Shown: in pieces, positions 58,405-64,000 of the stretch
Layout: each line of letters opens with the position of its first letter
Position numbering within the stretch: the stretch's first letter is position 1
Assembly: GCF_037482405.1 (NCBI RefSeq)
Contig: NZ_JBBHZZ010000002.1
Span: 62,001-126,000, forward strand
DNA length: 64,000 nt
From: Pseudokineococcus marinus
Lineage (GTDB): Bacteria; Actinomycetota; Actinomycetes; Actinomycetales; Quadrisphaeraceae
Direction of reading: 5' to 3'
Notes under the pieces: generated by a model
Databases searched by the model: none
Told to the model about the DNA's origin: nothing
Seen by the model: only the letters and a program-made list of their open reading frames with translations
Program-made: the position numbers and the translations under genes

Positions 58405-59600
58405 GCGTCCACCCCGCCGCTGACGAGCGCGCGCTCGCCGCGGAAGTGCGGCGCGAGCGTGTTGTCCACCATGGACAGCGCCGCCGCGATGGCCATGTGC
58501 ATGTCGAGGTACTTGTACGTCCCGAGCCTCCCGCCGAACAGGACGCCCCGCTCGCCGCGGGCCGCGTCGCGGTAGGTGAGCAGCCGGGCGCGGTCGGCCT
58601 CGGTGTTGACCGGGTAGTACGGCTCGTCGGAGGCCTGGGCGAAGCGCGAGAACTCCCGCATGATCACCGTCCGGTCGGTCGGGTAGTCCCGCTCGGGGTG
58701 GAAGTGCCGGAACTCGTGGATGCGCGTGTAGGGCACGTCGGCGTCCGCGTAGTTCATGACCGGGGTGCCCTGGAAGTCGCCGACCGGCAGGACCTCCTCC
58801 TCGAAGTCGAGCGTGCGCCACGTGAGGGCGCCCTCGGCGTAGTCGAAGTAGCGGTCCACCGGGCCGGTGTAGACCACCGGGACCTGCCCGACGACGGAGC
58901 CCTTGGACACCGGCTGCGAGGCGTCGAAGAAGTCGGTCTCCAGCTGCACGGTGATGCGGGGGTGGTCGGCGAGGCGCTCGAGCCAGGCCGTGTAGCCCTG
59001 CGCCGGCAGCCCCTCGTGGGTGTCGTTGAAGTACCGGTTGTCGTAGGTGTAGCGGACCGGCAGCCGCGAGATGACCTCCATGGGGAGGTCCTTCGGGTCG
59101 GTCTGCCACTGCTTGGCCGTGTACTCGCGGATGAAGGCCTCGTAGAGCGGCCGGCCGATGAGCTGCACGGCCTTCTCGTCGAGGTTGGCCGGCTCGCGGC
59201 CGCCCAGCTCGGCGGCCTGCTCGGCCACGAGGTCGCGCGCCTGCTGCGGGGAGTGGGCGGCGCGGAAGAACTGGTTGATCGTCCCCAGGTTGATCGGCAT
59301 GGGGAAGACCTCCCCGCCGTGGTTCGTGTACACGCGGTGCACGTACGGCGTGAAGTCCGTGAAGCGGTTGACGTACTCCCACACCCGCTCGTTGGAGGTG
59401 TGGAACAGGTGGGCGCCGTACCGGTGGACCTCGATGCCGGTCGTCGGCTCGGGCTCGGAGTAGGCGTTCCCCCCGATGTGGTGGCGGCGGTCGATGACGA
59501 CGACGTCCAGGCCCAGCTCCTCGGCGCACCGCTCGGCGACGGTGAGGCCGAAGAACCCGGACCCGACGACGACCAGGTCGGCGTTCACGGGGGAGATCAC
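58401..59600 (-). CDS. glf: UDP-galactopyranose mutase
   Basis: A 399-residue FAD enzyme converting UDP-galactopyranose to UDP-galactofuranose. The FAD fold is LVVVGSGFFGLTVAERCAEELGLDVVVIDRR with HHIGGNAYSE. Next are GAHLFHTSNERVW, the substrate segment FPMPINLGTINQFF, FIREYTAKQWQTDP, and the C-terminal GGRLGTYKYLDMHMAIAAAL with flavin and diphosphate contacts. The start is GTG 59600; a GTG at 59588 (AGGAG farther upstream) is possible. The gene order glf-glfT2-Wzm-Wzt makes this the galactan synthesis and export operon. Confidence 0.96.
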   Translation of the reverse strand: MISPVNADLVVVGSGFFGLTVAERCAEELGLDVVVIDRRHHIGGNAYSEPEPTTGIEVHRYGAHLFHTSNERVWEYVNRFTDFTPYVHRVYTNHGGEVFPMPINLGTINQFFRAAHSPQQARDLVAEQAAELGGREPANLDEKAVQLIGRPLYEAFIREYTAKQWQTDPKDLPMEVISRLPVRYTYDNRYFNDTHEGLPAQGYTAWLERLADHPRITVQLETDFFDASQPVSKGSVVGQVPVVYTGPVDRYFDYAEGALTWRTLDFEEEVLPVGDFQGTPVMNYADADVPYTRIHEFRHFHPERDYPTDRTVIMREFSRFAQASDEPYYPVNTEADRARLLTYRDAARGERGVLFGGRLGTYKYLDMHMAIAAALSMVDNTLAPHFRGERALVSGGVDA

Positions 59601-59664
59601 TCCTCGATCGGGGACGGCCCAGGGTAGTGGCGCCGGGGCGCTCCCCCGGACGGGGCGCGCCGCC

Positions 59665-61683
59665 TCACCAGCCGACGACCTCCGCCAGGTCGCGGCGCAG
59701 GAGGTGTCGCGTGGACTCCATCCACAGCCCGGTGGCGTGGTTGTCGTCGGAGTAGACGAAGAGGCCGCCCGCCACCGCGGGGCACCGGTCCTCCGAGCAG
59801 AAGTAGTCGCGGGTGTCCACGAGCCGCACGCCCTCGGGCAGCTGGGCGCGCACCTCCTCCAGCACCTCGGGCGAGTACAGGTCGGCGGGGTCGGCGCCGC
59901 AGGAGACCGGGTCGTCCGTCGTCAGGAGGCACTCGGTCGGCGCCTCGTCGTAGCGAGGGCTGTCGCGCATGCCCATGACGGGCACCGAGGCGGCCACCTC
60001 GCGCAGGGGGGGCAGCAGCCGGGGGGCGAGCTCCTCGCCCCCGCCGACCCGCACCTGCGAGGTGACGGTCGTCACGAGCAGGTCCGGGTCCAGCTCCCCG
60101 ACGGCCCCGAGCACCCGCTCGTTCCACGCGCGGCACTCCGGGTCCTCGACCTGGTCGGCGTCCTGCAGCCGGCACCCGCCCCGCGTCATCCACACCACCT
60201 CGAGGTCGAGGTCCACGGCGACCTCGAGGAGGGGAGGCACCCACTGCACCGAGTGCGAGTCCCCCACCACCACGACCCGCCTCGCTGCGCCCTCGACCCC
60301 GCCCCAGCAGGTCCGGACCTCGTCGGGGAGGTCGTCGGCCGAGCACCCGGGACGCTCCAGGAGGTCGGGCCAGGAGGCCCACAGGTCGGTGGGGTCGGGC
60401 AGGGGCGGGCCCTCCACCTCCGGCACGAGGGTCCGCGGGTCCAGCGCGAGCGCCCCGGGGCGGGCGTCCGCGGCCAGCGCCTCCTGGACCCGGTGCTGCA
60501 TCCACGCGCCCCACGCCGCCGCGCCGCCGACGACCGGCAGCACGAGGGCGAGGGCGGCGAGACCGGCCGCCACCGCCGACCTGGCCCGCAGGGCCGGGAC
60601 GAGCCGCCCGTCGAGGAGCAGGTGGGTGAGCACCGCCAGCGCGACCGACAGCGCGACCACCGCCGCACCTCCGAGCAGCGAGGCCGTCTGCCGCCCTGTG
60701 AGCGAGAGGTAGGCCACGAGGACGGGCCAGTGCCACAGGTAGAGGGGGAAGGACAGGGGCGCCGGCCGCGCGAGGACCGGCGCGGACAGGAGGCGGTGCG
60801 CGCCGCCCCTGCCGCCGTGGTGGGCCGCGGCCACCACGGCGAGGCCCGAGAGGACCGGCAGGGCGGCGGCGACGCCGGGGAAGGAGGTGGGCGGGATGAG
60901 GACGCCGGTCGCGAGCAGCCCCAGCACGCCCGCCCACCCGAGCACCAGCGCGCCCGCGGTGCCCGGGCGCCACCTGGCCAGGACCACCGCGGCCAGGGCG
61001 CCCGCCCCGAGCTCCCACGCCCGGGCGCCGCCGGCGAAGTAGGCGGCCGGCTGGTCGAGCGCCGTGAGCTGCACCGAGCGGACGAAGGAGGCGGCCGTGA
61101 GGGCGAGGAGCACCGCGACGAGGCAGCGCCCCGCCCGAGCGCCGGTGGCGCGCGCACCGAGCGCGACGACGAGGGCGAGGACGGGCAGGACCAGCGTCAC
61201 CTGCCCCTGCAGCGACGTCGACCACAGGTGCTGGAAGGGGCTGAGGGCGTCGCCCCGCGCCAGGTAGTCGACGGCCTGGTCGCCGAGGCGGACGTTCTGC
61301 ACCATGCCGATCGAGGCCAGCGCGCCCCGTGTGGCGTCGAGCCACTGGGTGGCCGGCAGGAGCAGACGGACGGCGACGAGCGTGCCCGCCACGGTGAGGG
61401 CGATCGGGGGCAGCACCCGGACGAGGAAGCGGCTCCAGGCCTCCACCACGGCGCGGGGCGTCATGGTGCCCTGCTCGAGCCGGCGCAGCACCGAGCCGGC
61501 GAGGAAGAAGCCGGTGAGCGCCAGGAAGACGTCGACGCCGCCGGAGACGCCGCCGACCCAGACGTGGTAGCCGACGACGAGGCCGATGGCGAGGGTGCGC
61601 AGCCCCTCGACCTCCTGCCGGCGCGCCGGCGGACCGGTCGCGGTCGGCGGGGGCGACGGACGCTCCTGCAGTGCGGTGCTCAG
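59665..61683 (-). CDS. OafA/YrhL-type acyltransferase with SGNH domain
   Basis: About 672 residues. Acyltransferase 3 part: VEGLRTLAIGLVVGYHVWVGGVSGGVDVFLALTGFFLAG with the catalytic His in GYH, then about ten helices. A C-terminal exterior SGNH domain follows: VVVVGDSHSVQWVPPL (block I Ser), VWMTRGGCR, and the terminal SDDNHATGLW with the Asp/His pair. Such proteins O-acetylate wall glycans by moving acyl groups across the membrane. The conserved start has no ATG/GTG/TTG. CTG 61683 preceded by CGAGGG at six bases is the likely start. The gene lies between glf and the LGFP subtilisin, so galactan or another wall glycan is the probable substrate. Confidence 0.85.
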   Translation of the reverse strand: MSTALQERPSPPPTATGPPARRQEVEGLRTLAIGLVVGYHVWVGGVSGGVDVFLALTGFFLAGSVLRRLEQGTMTPRAVVEAWSRFLVRVLPPIALTVAGTLVAVRLLLPATQWLDATRGALASIGMVQNVRLGDQAVDYLARGDALSPFQHLWSTSLQGQVTLVLPVLALVVALGARATGARAGRCLVAVLLALTAASFVRSVQLTALDQPAAYFAGGARAWELGAGALAAVVLARWRPGTAGALVLGWAGVLGLLATGVLIPPTSFPGVAAALPVLSGLAVVAAAHHGGRGGAHRLLSAPVLARPAPLSFPLYLWHWPVLVAYLSLTGRQTASLLGGAAVVALSVALAVLTHLLLDGRLVPALRARSAVAAGLAALALVLPVVGGAAAWGAWMQHRVQEALAADARPGALALDPRTLVPEVEGPPLPDPTDLWASWPDLLERPGCSADDLPDEVRTCWGGVEGAARRVVVVGDSHSVQWVPPLLEVAVDLDLEVVWMTRGGCRLQDADQVEDPECRAWNERVLGAVGELDPDLLVTTVTSQVRVGGGEELAPRLLPPLREVAASVPVMGMRDSPRYDEAPTECLLTTDDPVSCGADPADLYSPEVLEEVRAQLPEGVRLVDTRDYFCSEDRCPAVAGGLFVYSDDNHATGLWMESTRHLLRRDLAEVVGW

Positions 61684-61825
61684 CCCGTTCCCTCGATCTC
61701 TCTCCCCCGGACGGTCCCCGCCGCGCGGTGCGGCACGGGGAGCGGCGAGAGTACGTGGCCGGGGTGGCGGTCGGCACGTCCGCCGCGGGCGGCACCACGG
61801 CGCCCCGGCCGTGCGCCGTGGCCCG

Positions 61826-63964
61826 TCAGCGGGCGGCGACCGAGAGCGTCCCGCCCTGGAAGGGCTGCACGAGGCGGCTGCCGGACGTGCGCTGCTCCCC
61901 CGTCGGGTAGCCGTAGCGGCCGCCCTCCCAGCCCGCGCGGCCGTAGGCGTCGAGCAGCGCCCCGCGCACGACGTGGCCGCCCGTGGCCGGGCTCCAGTAG
62001 ACGAACCCGCCCTGGAAGCGCTGCAGCAGGCCGCCGTCGCGCAGGCCGACCTGGCCGCCGGTCGGGTAGCCCAGGACCCCGCCCTCCCACCCGGCGCGCC
62101 CGTAGGCGTCGAGCAGCGGGCCGCGCACCACCTGGGCGCCGGTGGCCCGGCTCCAGTAGACGAAACCGCCCTGGAAGCGCTGCAGCAGGCCGCCGTCGCG
62201 CCCGAGCCGCACCTCGTCGCCCGTCGGGTAGCCCAGGACCCCGCCCTCCCACCCGGCGCGGCCGTAGGCGTCGAGCAGCGGGCCGCGCACGGCGTGCGCC
62301 CCCGTCGCCCGGCTCCAGTAGACGAACCCGCCCTGGAAGCGCTGCAGCAGGCCGCCGTCACGCGCCAGGGCGACCTGGTCCTCACGCGGGTAGCCCAGGG
62401 AGCCGAGCTCCCAGCCGGTGCGGCCCCAGGCGTCGAGGAGGGCGCCGCGGACCGCCCGGGCGCCCGTGGCGCGGCTCCAGTAGACCGACCCGCCGTCGAA
62501 GGAGGCGTACACGCCGCCGCGCAGCTGGACGACGCCGCTGCGCGGCCAGCCGAGCGCGCCCCCGGGCCCGCCCGCCGCCTCGTAGCGCCGCAGCACCTCG
62601 CCCGACAGCCGCACGACCGCGGTGCCGCGGCCGTAGTCCGCGACGTGGCCGCGCGGCGGGCTGACGGCGTCGCCCGCGTCGAGCGAGCCCGCGCCGTACC
62701 CCGCCGCCCACGGGCGGCGCAGCGCCGTCGCGCGCACGCGGTCGCGCACCTGCGCCGGCGTCGCCGACGGCGCGGCCGAGCGCACGAGGGCGGCCGTCCC
62801 CGCCACCACCGGGGCGGCGAACGACGTGCCGCTGCCGCGGGCGTAGCCGCCGCCGGCCGCGGCGCCGACGACCCCGGCGCCCGGCGCCGTGAGCGCCACC
62901 TGCGGGCCGTGGACGGCCCAGGGCGCGGACCGGCCGCTCGCGTCGGAGGCGGCGACGGCGACGACGCCCGGGACGGCCGCGGGGTACATGACGGGGTTGC
63001 CGCAGGCGGTCGGCGCCGTCGCCGTGCAGGGGGCGCCGTCGTTGCCCGACGCGGCCACCACGACGATCCCGGCCGCGAGCGCCGAGCGCACGGCGGACTC
63101 GACGACGGTGCTCTTGGTGCGGCCCGCCAGCGAGAGGTTGATGACGTCGACCCGGGCGGCCACCGCCCGGCGGATCCCCTCGGCGACGGCGGAGGAGGTG
63201 CAGCCGTCGTCCCCGCACACCTCGACGGGCAGCACGCGCGCGGACGGCGCGACGCCCGTCGTGGCCCGCCCGGGGGCGCTGCGACCGACGACGAGCGACG
63301 TGACGAAGGTGCCGTGGTCGCTGCGGCCCTCGCCGACGACGAGGTCGACCTCGGGCAGGAGGGCGCCGGCCAGGTCGGGGTGGGCCGCGTCGACGGGCGA
63401 GTCGAGCACGGCGACGACCCGGCCCGCGCCGGTCGTCGTCCGCCAGGCCGCGGGAGCGCGCACGTCGTCGAGGTGCCAGGCCACGTCGTCCCCCGCCGCG
63501 GCGGCCCCGGTGGGCGCGAGGTCGACGGGCTCGAGCCCGGTGGGCCCCGGGTCGGCGACAGGGGCGAGCTCCCCGGTGAGGACGTAGGTCGTCGCCACGT
63601 CGGCGGCCAGGACGCCGGGCTGCTCGGCGATCTCGTCGGCCAGCTCGTCGGCCGCGGCCGCGTCCGCCGCGGCGACCGTCGCCACGCTGCCGTCCGCGCG
63701 CAGGACGTCGACGACGACCGGCCCCTGCGCGTCGGGTCCCGGGGCCTCCGCCGTCGGACCGGCGCCCCCGGTCGCTCCCGTCGCGGGCGCCGCCCCGACG
63801 TCGCCGACCTCGGCGACCGGCACCGCCGCCGCGAGGACCGCCTCCACCCCGGCGCCGTCCGGCGTCGTCGCCGAGGCGGCCCCGACCGGCGCGAGAGCGG
63901 CCGCCACGAGGGCGATGACGACGGCCGCGGTCGCGGTGCGGGGGGTCGGGCGCGAGGGGCTCAT
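61826..63964 (-). CDS. S8 (subtilisin-like) protease with C-terminal LGFP repeats
   Basis: 712 residues. Signal peptide (about 11-32); propeptide-like region with VVVDVLRADGSVATV and EQPGVLAADV; peptidase domain with Asp188 (AVLDSPVD), His217 (RSDHGTFV), oxyanion Asn308 (AASGNDGAP) and Ser381 (GSGTSFAAPVVAGTAAL), all intact. From about 455 there are five LGFP repeats, three of which are near-identical copies. It is a secreted protease tethered to the wall. ATG 63964 is favoured over an upstream GTG because the CCGA box ends ten bases ahead, which gives a leaderless start. Confidence 0.93.
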   Translation of the reverse strand: MSPSRPTPRTATAAVVIALVAAALAPVGAASATTPDGAGVEAVLAAAVPVAEVGDVGAAPATGATGGAGPTAEAPGPDAQGPVVVDVLRADGSVATVAAADAAAADELADEIAEQPGVLAADVATTYVLTGELAPVADPGPTGLEPVDLAPTGAAAAGDDVAWHLDDVRAPAAWRTTTGAGRVVAVLDSPVDAAHPDLAGALLPEVDLVVGEGRSDHGTFVTSLVVGRSAPGRATTGVAPSARVLPVEVCGDDGCTSSAVAEGIRRAVAARVDVINLSLAGRTKSTVVESAVRSALAAGIVVVAASGNDGAPCTATAPTACGNPVMYPAAVPGVVAVAASDASGRSAPWAVHGPQVALTAPGAGVVGAAAGGGYARGSGTSFAAPVVAGTAALVRSAAPSATPAQVRDRVRATALRRPWAAGYGAGSLDAGDAVSPPRGHVADYGRGTAVVRLSGEVLRRYEAAGGPGGALGWPRSGVVQLRGGVYASFDGGSVYWSRATGARAVRGALLDAWGRTGWELGSLGYPREDQVALARDGGLLQRFQGGFVYWSRATGAHAVRGPLLDAYGRAGWEGGVLGYPTGDEVRLGRDGGLLQRFQGGFVYWSRATGAQVVRGPLLDAYGRAGWEGGVLGYPTGGQVGLRDGGLLQRFQGGFVYWSPATGGHVVRGALLDAYGRAGWEGGRYGYPTGEQRTSGSRLVQPFQGGTLSVAAR
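61990..62460 (-). repeat. 159/162-bp tandem LGFP-coding repeats
   Basis: Near-identical units recur with the phrase CCTGGAAGCG at 62011, 62170 and 62332 (spacing 159 and 162 bp), corresponding to 53- and 54-residue LGFP units. The three-base length difference comes from one missing codon between repeats. High nucleotide identity points to recent duplication. Confidence 0.85.
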
Positions 63965-63974
63965 GGGGTGAGCG

Positions 63975-63999
63975 TCGGCCACCGGGGCGGCGGCCTTGA
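63975..63999 (-). promoter_or_regulatory. Sigma-28-like promoter of the LGFP subtilisin (leaderless)
   Basis: On the minus strand CTCAAG (TCAAG at 63999-63995), 16 nt, CCGACG (CCGA at 63978-63975), then ten bases to ATG 63964. Spacing from CCGA to the start codon is identical to that at the DUF1800 operon. The motif is at the very edge of the window. Confidence 0.58.
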
Positions 64000-64000
64000 G

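Overview
The window is 64 kb of very GC-rich DNA with heavy GTG start use, frequent GTGA/ATGA gene overlaps and actinobacterial hallmark genes: WhiB2, F420 biosynthesis (fbiA/fbiB), DUF3499, DUF5719, TIGR03089, and galactan biosynthesis by GlfT2 and Glf. It comes from an actinobacterium, possibly a motile Kineosporiales-type organism. That placement is only a guess from gene content and from sigma-28-like promoters. I saw no rRNA, tRNA, CRISPR array, transposase or prophage. Two runs of N (29774-29952 and 52117-52293) are assembly gaps; the first lies inside a gene.

1-9.4 kb is an exopolysaccharide or wall-polysaccharide locus, mostly on the minus strand. It holds an initiating sugar-phosphate transferase, a Wzz-like chain-length protein, an O-antigen-ligase-like polymerase, an unrecognised exported protein, three glycosyltransferases (one WecG/TagA type) and two left-handed beta-helix acyltransferases. 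No flippase is seen, so the locus probably continues beyond the left edge. A PHO-box-like direct repeat precedes the WecG-type gene.

9.4-19.4 kb is the actinobacterial MoxR cluster: membrane protein, DUF4129, DUF4350, MoxR ATPase and DUF58 on the plus strand, and later SpoIIM and RDD proteins. A membrane protein and a nucleobase permease are inserted.

19.6-39.5 kb matches the gene neighbourhood of Mycobacterium tuberculosis Rv3248c-Rv3268 as I remember it: ahcY, a SIS-domain protein, a Trm112-like protein, manB, DUF3499, a metallopeptidase-family protein, DUF5719, a giant GT2 membrane protein, whiB2, fbiA, fbiB, an AlkA-like glycosylase, TIGR03089 and manA. It supplies mannose precursors, F420 and methyl-cycle housekeeping.

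39.6-44.7 kb is a secreted-protein operon (DUF1800, DUF1501, LGFP-repeat protein). 44.7-51.9 kb is a tightly overlapped six-gene minus-strand operon: polytopic membrane protein, GtrA, HAD phosphatase, flippase-kinase fusion, GT2 and nucleotidyltransferase. It looks like a dedicated pathway that makes, activates and attaches a phosphorylated sugar to a membrane-bound glycan. 52.3-64 kb is the galactan locus: LGFP amidase, Wzt/Wzm exporter, GlfT2, Glf, an OafA/SGNH acyltransferase and a subtilisin with LGFP repeats.

The most interesting signal is a shared promoter architecture, TCAAG-N16-CCGA. It occurs four times: before the DUF1800/DUF1501/LGFP operon, the LGFP amidase, the LGFP subtilisin and a small zinc-ribbon gene. 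It resembles FliA/WhiG (sigma-28) promoters and would place all three LGFP-repeat exoproteins in one alternative-sigma regulon.
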